A stretch of DNA of 64,000 bases from CAVVXN01 sp963772585 (GTDB taxonomy: Bacteria; Planctomycetota; PLA2; JAEUHO01): assembly GCA_963772585.1 (NCBI GenBank), contig CAVYXV010000008.1:558001-622000 (forward strand). The letters are read 5' to 3'. Of this stretch, positions 7,078 through 15,754 are shown piece by piece. Made by a program: the position numbers and the translations under genes. Position 1 is the first letter of the stretch. Every line of letters starts with the position of its first letter. The notes beneath the pieces are model-generated. The model saw only the letters and a program-made list of their open reading frames with translations. It did not search any database and was not told the origin of the DNA.

Positions 7078-7995
7078 CTAGTCCAACTCGTCGGCCTGCG
7101 CCTTCTGGACCCTCGCCTTGTCGTCGAGCGCCTTCTTGGCGGCCGCGACCTCGTCGGCGTGTTCCTTGGCCCAGTTCTCCGCCTCCTCCCGGCTCGAGAA
7201 CTCCTGGCCGGTCAGGCCCTTCATGGCCTCCAGGAGGATCGGGCGGAGGTCGCGCATCGCACGGCCGGCACTGCGGGCCTTGTGGGCCTTGTTGCCGTAC
7301 TTGTCCTTGTAGATCTTCTCGGCCATCTTCTGGTCGTGGTCGCCCGAGGCGCCGGAGTCGTAGCGGACCTCGTGGCCCTCCTCCTTCCAGCCCTTGTCGA
7401 TCTTGAGTTCGCTAGCGAGGTCGAGCAGGTCCTGGAACATCCGCGTTTCGACCATGTCGCCGATGGTGATGATCACGAGCTTGCGAACCGTGTCGTCCTT
7501 GTGGTGGAGCAGCTCGCGGAAGAGGTCCACCTGGACTCGGTAGTCGAGGTCCGCGATCGCATCGATGCCGAACATGACGAGGACGGGGTCGCTCGAGTAC
7601 TTGTCGATCGCCTTGAGAATCATCTCGCCGGCGTAGCCCGGCAGGCGGCGCTGGCGCCCCAGGTACATCACCGCGAGGGTTCTGAGGTCCGCGTCGCGGT
7701 TGCGGGTGAGTTTGCTCAACTCCTCGGTGACCTCGGGGTGCTGCACCTCCGCGAGGGTGCGCATCGCCAGCTCGCGCATCGCCGTCTTCTCGTCGCCCTT
7801 GTAGCCCCTCGCCTTCCAGGCGTCCTTGAAGGCGTCGAGCGCCGCCTCGGCCTGTTCGTCGGTGGCCATCGGCGGGATGGGGTCTTCCTTGGGCTGCGCG
7901 TCGCCTTGCGGGTCGTCGGCGCGCGCGGGGACGGCGAACAGCAGGAGGGCGAGGGGCACCATCCAGACGAGGGGGCGCAGGGCTCGGCGGATCAT
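7078..7995 (-). CDS. Exported HEAT-like repeat protein (305 aa)
   Basis: The signal peptide MIRRALRPLVWMVPLALLLF with an AVPARADDP cleavage region places it outside the inner membrane. The body (about residues 60-200) is a run of paired helices of HEAT type, for example VTEELSKLTRNRDADLR and YLGRQRRLPGYAGEM. The charged tail has KYGNKAHKARS and a closing lysine-rich helix. The ATG at 7995 has GGAGGC about 5 nt upstream and TAGGAT at 8027-8032. It follows the HEAT-vWA gene by 101 bp and may share a process with it. The stop codon TAG is one copy of the 3-bp duplication of the adjacent MITE-like element. Function unknown; HEAT arrays normally bind other proteins. Confidence 0.82.
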   Translation of the reverse strand: MIRRALRPLVWMVPLALLLFAVPARADDPQGDAQPKEDPIPPMATDEQAEAALDAFKDAWKARGYKGDEKTAMRELAMRTLAEVQHPEVTEELSKLTRNRDADLRTLAVMYLGRQRRLPGYAGEMILKAIDKYSSDPVLVMFGIDAIADLDYRVQVDLFRELLHHKDDTVRKLVIITIGDMVETRMFQDLLDLASELKIDKGWKEEGHEVRYDSGASGDHDQKMAEKIYKDKYGNKAHKARSAGRAMRDLRPILLEAMKGLTGQEFSSREEAENWAKEHADEVAAAKKALDDKARVQKAQADELD

Positions 7996-8026
7996 GGGGA
8001 GCCTCCCGGAATGGGCGTTCCCTTCC

Positions 8027-8032
8027 ATCCTA
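8027..8032 (-). promoter_or_regulatory. Putative -10 box (TAGGAT) for HEAT protein
   Basis: TAGGAT on the minus strand inside the 101-bp gap between the HEAT-vWA gene and the HEAT gene. It lies 31 nt before the start codon at 7995. Confidence 0.35.
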
Positions 8033-8096
8033 ACGCCGCGGCGGGCGACGTCGCGAGGCGCGATATCCGGGCCGTGGTCGCGAATCCGCCCGGGGG

Positions 8097-9467
8097 CTAC
8101 TTCACGAGGCTTACGTACTCCCCACCGGAGAGCGCGGCGATCCGCCGGCACATGTCGTAGGGATGGAAGTGGATGCCGACCGCGTGGATCGGCACGAGCC
8201 GCAAGCGTGCCACGAGGCCGACGGCCGCGGCGACGACGTCGGCCTCCTTGACCTCGCCGGCGGTCGGAAAGTTCACCGTGATGAAGAGGATCTCGTCGGG
8301 GCCGTTCCGCCAGGCGGACTTCTCCTTGGCCCCCCCCATGTTCAGCGCGGTCATGAGCGCGTCGTAGGAGTCGATCCCGTCGTCCGGGAGGAGTCCGTCG
8401 AGCGTGTCGTCCGTCCGCTTCTCCGCTGCCCCCCCCGCGGGGATGAACCCCTCGAAGACGTTGTTGACCAGGGTGTTGAAGATGACCAGCCCGAACTTGG
8501 AGCCTCTCGGCAGGTTCCCGACGAGGTGCTTCACGTACCCGTGGGCGAACTGGTCGTTCGTCTTCATCCGGTACCACGGCACGGGAGGCGGATCCGGCGT
8601 CGTGCAGAGCTCACGCAGGCGCGCCGCGTCGAAGGGATGGGGGTCGCTCATGCGCAGGCTGTTGTCGAGGACGACGACGACGCGCTGGCCGTAGATCGGG
8701 ATGCCGAACGCCGTGGGCACCTGCACGGGAGTGCGGGGGATCGAGGCGGGGTCCTCGCCCTTGGCCAGGCGGATCCACGCCTTCGGGTCGTAGCCGAACG
8801 TCTCGCCGGTCGTCTTTTCGAGCGCCGCCACGAGGTCGCGGCGGTCGCGGCCTTCCGCCTCCTCGAGGGCCTTCGCCAGGGCGGGCACGGCGGCCTTGTC
8901 CGGATGGCGGAGGAGCGTGCGGGCCGCGGCGGAGCGGACCTGCCAGTCCTTGTGGCCGAGCAGATCGATCAAGACGGGGACCGCGCCCGAGGGGAGCGTC
9001 TCTCGCGAGCCGAGCACGAGGGCCGCCTGGGCCGCGACCATCGGATCGCGATCCTTCGCGGCCGCGAGGAGCACGGCATCGACGTCGCTCCCCTTCTGCT
9101 GCTCGAGCGCGTAGAGCACGAGGCGCTGCACGCGGCCCTTCTCCTTCTTCGCGGCCGCGAGGAGGGCGTCGTGGGCGCCCGGCGAGACGAGGAGACCGAG
9201 GGTCTCGATGCCCGCCAGGACGACCGCCCCGTTCTCCTCGTCATCCAGGACGTCGAGCAGCTCCTCGACGGCTCCCGCCCCGTCGTAGGGGGTCAGGAGG
9301 ACGAAGGCGTCCCGCCGCTCGTGCCACTTCTCGGACTTCATCCGCTCGCGGAAGTCCTTCTTCACGTCGCCCCAGTCGTCGGCCGAGGCGGGACGGAGGC
9401 CGGGTTGGCCGACGAGGAGGAGCGCCAGCGCCAGGGCGGCGGCGAGCGACGGGCGGCGCACGGACAT
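8097..9467 (-). CDS. Exported HEAT-repeat / vWA-like protein (456 aa)
   Basis: Signal peptide at residues 1-29 (LALALLLVGQPGLRPASAD). Residues about 35-225 are HEAT-like helices (VPVLIDLLGHKDWQVRSAAA is a clear repeat). Residues about 262-456 form a von Willebrand A-type fold beginning RVVVVLDNSLRMSDP. The metal-site motif is DNSLR (268-272), not the canonical DxSxS, so the third ligand is changed; DALMTALNMGG supplies a later block. The ATG at 9467 has TAGGAT ending 7 nt upstream, so it is probably leaderless. GGAGG touches the start codon with no spacer and is unlikely to act as a ribosome site. I infer an extracytoplasmic interaction protein; the partner is unknown. Confidence 0.82.
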   Translation of the reverse strand: MSVRRPSLAAALALALLLVGQPGLRPASADDWGDVKKDFRERMKSEKWHERRDAFVLLTPYDGAGAVEELLDVLDDEENGAVVLAGIETLGLLVSPGAHDALLAAAKKEKGRVQRLVLYALEQQKGSDVDAVLLAAAKDRDPMVAAQAALVLGSRETLPSGAVPVLIDLLGHKDWQVRSAAARTLLRHPDKAAVPALAKALEEAEGRDRRDLVAALEKTTGETFGYDPKAWIRLAKGEDPASIPRTPVQVPTAFGIPIYGQRVVVVLDNSLRMSDPHPFDAARLRELCTTPDPPPVPWYRMKTNDQFAHGYVKHLVGNLPRGSKFGLVIFNTLVNNVFEGFIPAGGAAEKRTDDTLDGLLPDDGIDSYDALMTALNMGGAKEKSAWRNGPDEILFITVNFPTAGEVKEADVVAAAVGLVARLRLVPIHAVGIHFHPYDMCRRIAALSGGEYVSLVK

Positions 9468-9474
9468 CCTCCGA

Positions 9475-9480
9475 ATCCTA
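9475..9480 (-). promoter_or_regulatory. Putative leaderless -10 box (TAGGAT) for HEAT-vWA gene
   Basis: TGTAGGAT on the minus strand, with the hexamer ending 7 nt before the start codon at 9467. Confidence 0.45.
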
Positions 9481-9525
9481 CATCCGTCCTTGCCGCCGCC
9501 CCCCGTCCAGGGAAGACTGGAGCCC

Positions 9526-10116
9526 ATGGTGGAGCTGGAGGCGGCACGGAGGGCCTACGTGCGGGTGCTCGGGCGCGCGACGAAGCGCGCGGTCCCGGTG
9601 CTCGCCCGCGAGACCGGGCTGTCGCGACGCGACGCGGGCCGCACGTTCGCGGCCGTCGCGGCCCTCGTCCCCGCGGGCCTCGCGCGGCGCACACGACGCC
9701 GGCCCAACAACCCGCGCGCGGCGGTGGAAGTGGCGCGCAAGTTCGGCCGGCCGGCCGACGTCTTCGCGCCGGACCTCGGTCTGGTCGCGCACCTCTCCCG
9801 CTGCGACCTCTCGCCCCGCCTCGGCGGTCTTCTCGGCGACGCAGGACCTCGCGTGGTGGCCTGGATCGCCGGAGCGGGACGCGCCGAGGAAGCGACCGTT
9901 GCGAAAGCGCTGGCGGCGAGCGCCCCGCTCGCCCTCGGCGCCCTGACCGTCGGCCTGGAATCCCGGGACCTGGGCGACTGGATCGCGACGGTCCGGGACG
10001 ACGTGCTCGACGACCCGAGCGGGCTGCCTTCGGACGGGGGCGACGCGGGGTGGATCTACCGCAAGCTCCGCCGCCGGGCCCGACCCTGGTGGCGGCGCTG
10101 GCGCCGGGCCGCGTAG
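9526..10116 (+). CDS. Hypothetical protein (196 aa)
   Basis: Not recognised. The ATG at 9526 has GGAG a few bases upstream. The protein starts MVELEAARRAYVRVLGRATK; the region VPVLARETGLSRRDAGRTF has the spacing of a helix-turn-helix, and RRTRRRPNNPRAAVEVARKF follows. The middle is Ala/Gly/Leu-rich, and the tail is very basic (RRRARPWWRRWRRAA). No signal peptide. A DNA- or RNA-binding role would fit the charge but is only a guess. It is divergent from the HEAT-vWA gene (58 bp apart) and 92 bp upstream of kbl. Confidence 0.65.
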   Translation: MVELEAARRAYVRVLGRATKRAVPVLARETGLSRRDAGRTFAAVAALVPAGLARRTRRRPNNPRAAVEVARKFGRPADVFAPDLGLVAHLSRCDLSPRLGGLLGDAGPRVVAWIAGAGRAEEATVAKALAASAPLALGALTVGLESRDLGDWIATVRDDVLDDPSGLPSDGGDAGWIYRKLRRRARPWWRRWRRAA

Positions 10117-10154
10117 GAGCCAGCGGTCGCCTCCGGAGGGCCGGGGCGGCGCGA

Positions 10155-10170
10155 CCGTGGTAGACCACGG
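10155..10170. promoter_or_regulatory. Inverted repeat CCGTGGT-AG-ACCACGG upstream of kbl
   Basis: A perfect 7-bp dyad overlapping TAGACC, which resembles the -10 hexamers of neighbouring genes, 38 nt before the kbl ATG. A repressor dimer bound here would block that promoter, so it is a candidate operator. Confidence 0.4.
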
Positions 10171-10208
10171 GCTCGGTCCCATCGACGCGAACGGTCGCGG
10201 GAGGTCCC

Positions 10209-11402
10209 ATGATCACGACGGTACGGAAGTCGCTCCAGGGCGAGCTCGAGAGCATCGAGGAAGCCGGTCTCATCAAGCGGGAGCGGGTCATCACCAGTCC
10301 GCAGGACGCGCGCATCCAGGTGGGTGGCTCCAAGGAGGTCCTCAACTTCTGCGCGAACAACTACCTGGGCCTCGCGAACCACCCCAAGCTGATCGAGTCG
10401 GCGCACGCGGCCCTGGACGAGCGCGGCTTCGGTCTCGCCTCCGTCCGCTTCATCTGCGGTACGCAGGACATCCACAAGCAGTTGGAGGAGCGAATCGCCG
10501 AGTTCCTCGGGATGGAGGCCTCCATCCTGTACGCGTCGTGCTTCGACGCGAACGGCGGCCTCTTCGAGGTCCTGCTCGGCGCGGAAGACGCCATCGTCAG
10601 CGACGAGTTGAACCACGCCTCGATCATCGACGGCATTCGTCTGTGCAAGGCGAAGCGGTACCGCTACAAGCACCTGGACATGGCCGATCTGGACGCGCAA
10701 CTGAAGCAGGCGCGGGCGGACGGCGCGCGGCGCATCATGATCGCGACGGACGGCGTCTTCTCCATGGACGGCGACATCGCGCCCCTCGAAGGCATCTGCG
10801 ACCTCGCCGAGAACCACGATGCCATGGTCATGGTGGACGACTGCCACGCGACCGGGTTCATCGGCAAGACGGGACGCGGGACCTGGGAGCACTGCGGCGT
10901 GGGCGGGCGTGTGGACATCATCACCTCCACGCTCGGGAAGGCCCTGGGCGGCGCGACCGGCGGGTTCACCGCGGCGAAGAAGGAGGTGGTCGAGCTGCTG
11001 CGCCAGCGCTCCCGGCCGTACCTGTTCAGCAACAGCGTCGCGCCGACGCTCGTGGCGGCCTCCATCACCTGCCTGGAGATGCTCTCGCAAACGACGGAAC
11101 TGAGGGACCGGCTCGAGGGGAATACGATCCGGTTCCGCGAGGGCATGTCGGCGGCGGGCTTCGCCATCCGGCCGGGCGTGACGCCGATCGTCCCCATCAT
11201 GCTCGGCGACGCGCGCCTCTCGATGGAGATGGCCGACGCGCTCCTCGGGGAGGGGATCTACGTGATCGGCTTCTCCTATCCCGTCGTCCCCAAGGGCAAG
11301 GCCCGCATCCGCGTCCAGCTCTCGGCGGCGCACCGCGCGGAGGACGTGGAGCACGCGATCGAGGCGTTCACGAAGATCGGCAAGCGGCTGGGCGTCATCT
11401 GA
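10209..11402 (+). CDS. kbl: Glycine C-acetyltransferase (2-amino-3-ketobutyrate CoA ligase)
   Basis: PLP enzyme that cleaves 2-amino-3-ketobutyrate with CoA to glycine and acetyl-CoA, the second step of threonine breakdown. The 397-aa length is normal for Kbl. Visible features are NFCANNYLGLANHP, the NHASIIDGIRL block and MVDDCHATGF, which binds the cofactor pyridine. The Schiff-base lysine lies in TSTLGKALGG (Lys244). GGGAGGT just before the ATG at 10209 supports the start. In many bacteria tdh (threonine dehydrogenase) is adjacent; it is not here, and the MDR enzyme at 29104 is not clearly Tdh. Close relatives in the alpha-oxoamine synthase family (KAS, SPT) are less likely given the N-terminal match. 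Confidence 0.95.
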   Translation: MITTVRKSLQGELESIEEAGLIKRERVITSPQDARIQVGGSKEVLNFCANNYLGLANHPKLIESAHAALDERGFGLASVRFICGTQDIHKQLEERIAEFLGMEASILYASCFDANGGLFEVLLGAEDAIVSDELNHASIIDGIRLCKAKRYRYKHLDMADLDAQLKQARADGARRIMIATDGVFSMDGDIAPLEGICDLAENHDAMVMVDDCHATGFIGKTGRGTWEHCGVGGRVDIITSTLGKALGGATGGFTAAKKEVVELLRQRSRPYLFSNSVAPTLVAASITCLEMLSQTTELRDRLEGNTIRFREGMSAAGFAIRPGVTPIVPIMLGDARLSMEMADALLGEGIYVIGFSYPVVPKGKARIRVQLSAAHRAEDVEHAIEAFTKIGKRLGVI

Positions 11403-12119
11403 CCGCGGACGCGTCGATCGCGACGACCTCCGAGACCACGGGGACGGCCACCGCCGCGCTCTCGCCCACCCGGACCCGCAGGGTTCCCTGCGCGCGCCCG
11501 GGCGCGGGGGGAGGCGAAGGTCGAGGTCCACGTGGAAGCGCCCCTGGATGACGGGCGGCCGGACGATCGCTCGCCCGGCGAGCCCCTCGAGCCGCGCCGC
11601 GAGGGGCGCGGCGGCGAGAGCCTCCACCACCCGGACGTCCACGCTGCGCTCGACGTGGCGCCCCGGCGTGGAGCGGCCGAGATCGAGCACCGGCGGATCG
11701 GCGGCGATGGGCGTGTCCACCCAGCCCTCCACGGGCACGCGGAACAGGGCCGCGCCCCCGTGACGGCGCCCGTCCGTCACCCCCCGGATCGCGAAGCGGA
11801 ACGGCCCAGGGCGGGACGGCGCCCGGAAGCGGACCCGGAGCCGCCCCGTACTCGCCTCCGATAGGTCCCTGGGGATCCCCTCCGCGCCGAGGCACCCGCA
11901 GGTGGGCACCAGGGCGTGGAGGCGGAGGGGGCCGCGCCCCGTCCGGCGCCAGCCGACCTCGACGGCGCGTTCGGCCTCCGGGGACAGGCGGCCGAGGTCG
12001 ATCCGGGCGGGTCGGAAGGAGAGCCCCGGGGGACCCGCAGGGGGCGCGCGCCGGAAGGTCGTCCAGACGACGAGGACGGCGGCGGCGGCGAGGAAGAGCA
12101 GGATCGGGAGACGTCGCAT
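11395..12119 (-). CDS. DUF1573 membrane-anchored protein (frameshifted)
   Basis: Starts MRRLPILLFLAAAAVLVVWTTF, an N-terminal membrane anchor, then a DUF1573-type immunoglobulin-like domain: ARIDLGRLSPEAERAVEVG, then GRGPLRLHALVPTCGC. The frame used from 12119 continues sensibly to HVDLDLRL and then becomes low-complexity. The neighbouring frame picks up as RAQGTLRVRVGESAAVAV and ends at 11395. The switch falls in a run of six G (11506-11511), so one base is gained or lost there. With the frame restored the protein has about 241 aa. It overlaps the kbl 3' end by 8 bp, convergently. The function of DUF1573 proteins is poorly known; extracytoplasmic adhesion or assembly roles are suspected. Confidence 0.7.
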
Positions 12120-12185
12120 GGCATCCCCACACCGCGCGGGATGCTCCCCCGGTCACGCGAATTCCGGGCGTCGCGACGGAGCCGC

Positions 12186-13310
12186 CTAGGCGAAGGCGGG
12201 TGCGCTGTCGGGAGGGATGAAGCGGAAGCGCTTCGCCTCCTCGAAGAACTGCAGGATCGCCTGGCGACCCCGCTCGGCGTAGTCGAGGGCGAGCTCGTTC
12301 ACGTACATCTCGACATAGCGGTCCACCAGCGGCCGCGGGAGGCCCTTCGCGTAGCGCATGGCGTAGTCGAGCGCCTCCTCCCGGTGGCCGAGGGCGTAGG
12401 CGATCGAGCGCTTGACGTCGAGGGCGATCTTCTCGCGGTCCTCCTCGGGAATGTCGCGGCGGATGGCGTTTGCGCCCAAAGGGAGCGGCAGTCCCTCGGT
12501 GTGCTCGGCCCACCACTGTCCGAGGTCCTTGACGAGCACGAGGTTGTCCTCGCGCCAGGTGAGCTGCCGCTCGTGGATGAGGACGCCGGCGCGCGCCTTG
12601 CCGGTGCGGAGCGCGGGGATCACGTCGTCGAAGGGCACCTCGACGAGGTCGAGGTCCGCGTGCGGAAGCCAGAGGCGGAGCGCCAGGGTGGCCGTCGTCA
12701 TCAGCCCCGGCACCGCGACGCGAAGCCCGTTGACCTCGTTCGTCTTGATGGGCGACCGGGCGACGAGGGTCGGGCCCTGGCCGTCGCCGAAGGACGCGCC
12801 GCAGGTGAGAAGGAGGTAGCGATCGGCCAGGTGGGGGTAGGCGGCGAAGGAGATCGCCGTCACGTCGTAGATCCCCTCGCGGGCCCTCTCGTTGAGCGAC
12901 TGGATCTCGTCGCGGACGAGTTCGTAGCGACGGTCCTCCGTCTCCACCTTGTGCTCGGCGAGCGCGTAGAACATGAAGGCGTCGTCGGCGTCGGGGCTGA
13001 AGCCGACGGTGATCGTCCCGTCCTCGCGACGGGGAGGAAGCGGCTTGCGCCGGGGAGCGCGGGCCGGGGGGGCCCCGGGGGTGAGGGCGGGGGTGGCGGC
13101 GGGCGCGGCCGCGTCCTGCGCCGGGGTCGTCGTCTCCGCGGCGGGCGTCTTCCCGCCGGCGGGCTTCTTCGCGGGGGCCTTCTTCTTCGCCGCGACCTTC
13201 TTCTTCGTGGACGCCTTCCTCGCCGCGGCCTTCTTCGTCGCGGGGCTCTTCCTGCCCGCGGCCTTCTTCGTGCCCGCGGCCTTCTTGCGCATCGACTTCT
13301 TGGCGGCCAT
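12186..13310 (-). CDS. mqnD: MqnD-family 1,4-dihydroxy-6-naphthoate synthase with K/A-rich N-terminal tail
   Basis: Futalosine-pathway menaquinone enzyme that converts cyclic dehypoxanthine futalosine to 1,4-dihydroxy-6-naphthoate. Residues about 100-374 follow the Thermus MqnD pattern: TVGFSPDADDAFMFYAL (CPND replaced by DADD), AISFAAYPHLADRY, LRVAVPG, LIHERQLT with the catalytic-position His, and GQWWAEHTEGLPLPLGA. Residues 1-100 are unusual: MAAKKSMRKKAAGTKKAAGR and more lysine/alanine repeats, then a Pro/Ala linker, like a histone H1 tail. The ATG at 13310 has AGGAGG upstream and TAGGCT at 13337-13342, so the tail is probably translated. 374 aa against about 275 in the usual family. No other mqn gene is in the window. 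Confidence 0.88.
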   Translation of the reverse strand: MAAKKSMRKKAAGTKKAAGRKSPATKKAAARKASTKKKVAAKKKAPAKKPAGGKTPAAETTTPAQDAAAPAATPALTPGAPPARAPRRKPLPPRREDGTITVGFSPDADDAFMFYALAEHKVETEDRRYELVRDEIQSLNERAREGIYDVTAISFAAYPHLADRYLLLTCGASFGDGQGPTLVARSPIKTNEVNGLRVAVPGLMTTATLALRLWLPHADLDLVEVPFDDVIPALRTGKARAGVLIHERQLTWREDNLVLVKDLGQWWAEHTEGLPLPLGANAIRRDIPEEDREKIALDVKRSIAYALGHREEALDYAMRYAKGLPRPLVDRYVEMYVNELALDYAERGRQAILQFFEEAKRFRFIPPDSAPAFA

Positions 13311-13336
13311 CGGGCCTCCTCCACGATCTCGGCGCA

Positions 13337-13342
13337 AGCCTA
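13337..13342 (-). promoter_or_regulatory. Putative -10 box (TAGGCT) for mqnD
   Basis: GGGTAGGCT on the minus strand, 26 nt before the ATG at 13310, with AGGAGG between. It supports translation from the tail-containing start. Confidence 0.4.
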
Positions 13343-13400
13343 CCCGCCTCCGCAGAGACGCCAACTCCCCCCCGGACGCCCCCCGCGGTGACGACGCCGG

Positions 13401-13406
13401 TAGGAT
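13401..13406 (+). promoter_or_regulatory. Putative -10 box (TAGGAT) for thiolase
   Basis: GGTAGGAT followed by a 30-nt leader with GGAGG at 13424-13428 and the ATG at 13437. Confidence 0.4.
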
Positions 13407-13436
13407 CCGGGGCCGATACCGACGGAGGCGCTCCCC

Positions 13437-14622
13437 ATGCAGGACATCTACCTCGCCGGCGCCGTCCGCACGCCGATCGGGCGGTTCGGAGGCTCCCTCG
13501 CCCACGTCTCCGCGGTGGAATTGGGCACGCACGCGGCGCAGGCGGCGCTGGAACGCGCCGGCCTCGACCCGGCGGCAGTCGATCGGACGATGTTCGGCCA
13601 CGGCCGGCAGGCGGGCTGCGGACCGAACCCCGGCCGCCAGGTCTCGATCCGGGCCGGCGTGCCGGCGGAGCGCACGGGGTGGACCGTGAACATGGCCTGC
13701 GCGAGCGGCCTCAAGACCGCGATGCTCGGCGCGGACGCGATCCGCCTCGGACAGGCGGAGGTGATCCTGGCGGGCGGCATGGAGAGCATGTCGAACACGC
13801 CGTACATGCTTCCCCGGGCGCGCTGGGGCTATCGACTCGGAAGCGCCGCCGTCGTGGACGGGATGTACCGCGACGGCTTCTTCTGCCCCCTGGCGGAGCA
13901 GGTCATGGGCGCCACGGCCGAGAACCTCGTGGACCGCTACGGGATCTCCCGCGCGGAGCAGGACGCCTACGCGGCCCGCAGCCAGCAGCGCTGCGAGGCC
14001 GCACGCAAGATGGGCGGCTTCGACGCCGAGAAGGCGCCCATCGAGATCGAGGATCGGAAGCGCGGCCGCATCGCCTTCAACGAGGACGAGCACGCGCGCG
14101 ACGGAGTCACCCCGGAGAAGCTCGCGAAGCTCCCCGCGGTCTTCCGGGAGAACGGTACGGTCCACGCCGGCAACTCCAGCGGCATCACCGACGGCGCCGC
14201 GGCGATCGTGGTGCTGTCGCGGGGACGCCGTGGAGCGGTACGGCGTGAAGCCCTTGGCGAAGCTCCTGGCGTACACCGAGGCCGGCGTGGATCCGAAGTT
14301 CATGGGCCTGGGGCCGGTCCCCGCCGTCCGGGCGCTGCTGGAGCAGACCGGACTCGACAAGGACGACATCGACCTCTGGGAGCTGAACGAGGCCTTCGCC
14401 GCCCAGGTGATCGCCTGCAATCGGGAGCTGGCGCTCGACGAGGACCGGCTGAACGTCAAGGGCGGCGCCATCGCGCTCGGCCACCCGATCGGCGCGACCG
14501 GCACCCGCATCCTCGTCACCCTGCTCCACGCGATGGCCGAACGCGAGGCGCGCCTCGGCGTGGCCACGCTCTGCGTCAGCGGCGGGCTCGGCGTGGCGGC
14601 GCTCGTCGAGCGGATCGCCTGA
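13437..14622 (+). CDS. Thiolase / acetyl-CoA C-acyltransferase (frameshifted)
   Basis: Thiolase that condenses or cleaves acyl-CoA units. The first frame gives MQDIYLAGAVRTPIGRFGG, the acylation cysteine in NMACASGLKT, GGMESMSNTPYML and NSSGITDGAAAIVVLSRG. It then degenerates. The neighbouring frame continues DAVERYGVKPLAKLLAY, ELNEAFAAQVIACN, GGAIALGHPIGATGTRI and the second active cysteine in TLCVSGG. Removing one G from the four at 14221-14224 joins them as VVLSRDAVERYGVK. So a complete thiolase of about 394 aa is broken by a one-base insertion. Likely partners are the hydroxyacyl-CoA dehydrogenase (25681) and enoyl-CoA hydratase (27153). Assembly error seems more likely than a true pseudogene, because both halves are fully conserved. 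Confidence 0.9.
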
Positions 14623-14634
14623 TCCCCTCGCTGG

Positions 14635-15699
14635 TCAGATCCCGTCGAGGGGGCTGGTGCCGACGCCCTTCGTCACGCGCTCGATGACGGCCTGGTAACA
14701 GGGCTTGCCCCGGATGTTGTCGAGGTCGTTGTCGCGCATCACGGTGCCGTTCAGGTACCCCTGGAAGCCGACGGGGCCGAGACGCTTCTTGGCGAGCTCC
14801 AGTGCCGTCTCCAGCCGCCCGCACGCGTCCTCGACGCGCTTCAGCCGGCTGAGCGCGCAGGCGAGGTTGTAGTAGATCGCGAAGACCTGCTCCTTGCCCT
14901 CGAGGACGCCCGCGGTGGCGATCGCCTGCTCGAGGGCCTCCACCGCCCGCTTGTCGGCGCCCTCGTCCTTCTTCTGGAGCAGCGCGTAGCCGTACGTTCG
15001 CCACGCCCGGTGGGCCAGCTCGCCCTCCGGAGGCATGACGGCGGACTTCGCGAAGGCCTTCTCGAAGGCCGTGATCGCCGCGTCCCAGTCCTCGGCCTTT
15101 CCGGCCACGAGCCCCAGCACCGCCTGGGGCCTGCCCGCCTTGGGCTCGATCGCCAGCGCGCCCTTCGCGTACGCTTCCGCGCCGATGCGGCTGCCGGCTT
15201 CCTTGCGCTCGTAGGCGAGTCGCGTCAGCGTGTCGATCGATACCTTCATCTGCAGGTCGAGGACCGTTTTGCGAATCGACTCGGGGGCGGCGACGACGAG
15301 GATCCGGGAGGGATGCCCCATCACGCGAGAGGTCCACCCCTCCGTCTGGGCGGCCTTGGCGATCACCTGGGGCAGCGTGCCGGCATCCCCGTCCACCTCG
15401 ATCAAGAGCAGGGTGGCGTGCGCGCCCTGGGGCGACTCGAGCACGCGGATCTCCGTGGAGAGCGCGTCCTCGGAGACGCCCGCGCGTCCCGCGACCGCCT
15501 TCGCCCAGGTCTCCATGGCGTCCTCGCCCGGGGTGTCGGGGAACTCGTCGTAGACGATCGTCCACCCCTCGGGGAGGGTCTCCTCTTCCACGGCGAGATC
15601 GGAGGCGCTGTAGGCGGGGGCGGAGGAGTCCTCGGCGTACGCGCCGGCGAGGGCGAGTCCGAGGGCGAGCGTGACCAGCCAGGGAAGGGAACGGCGCAT
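14635..15699 (-). CDS. Exported TPR-like protein (354 aa)
   Basis: Begins MRRSLPWLVTLALGLALAGA, a Sec signal peptide cleaved near AYAEDS. The first half (about residues 30-165) is mixed alpha/beta with no family I can name. The second half (about 175-340) reads as tetratricopeptide-like helix pairs: LAYERKEAGSRIGAEAYAKG, AEDWDAAITAFEKAFAK and VFAIYYNLACALSRLKRVED. That suggests an extracytoplasmic protein-binding role. The ATG at 15699 has GGAGGG about 8 nt upstream. It converges on the thiolase, with 12 bp between stop codons, and is separated from the transporter upstream by a dispersed repeat. Confidence 0.78.
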   Translation of the reverse strand: MRRSLPWLVTLALGLALAGAYAEDSSAPAYSASDLAVEEETLPEGWTIVYDEFPDTPGEDAMETWAKAVAGRAGVSEDALSTEIRVLESPQGAHATLLLIEVDGDAGTLPQVIAKAAQTEGWTSRVMGHPSRILVVAAPESIRKTVLDLQMKVSIDTLTRLAYERKEAGSRIGAEAYAKGALAIEPKAGRPQAVLGLVAGKAEDWDAAITAFEKAFAKSAVMPPEGELAHRAWRTYGYALLQKKDEGADKRAVEALEQAIATAGVLEGKEQVFAIYYNLACALSRLKRVEDACGRLETALELAKKRLGPVGFQGYLNGTVMRDNDLDNIRGKPCYQAVIERVTKGVGTSPLDGI

Positions 15700-15754
15700 C
15701 GGGAGGCCCTCCACTCGGTCGGGCATGGGAGACGACGGGAAGGTATCGGATCCT

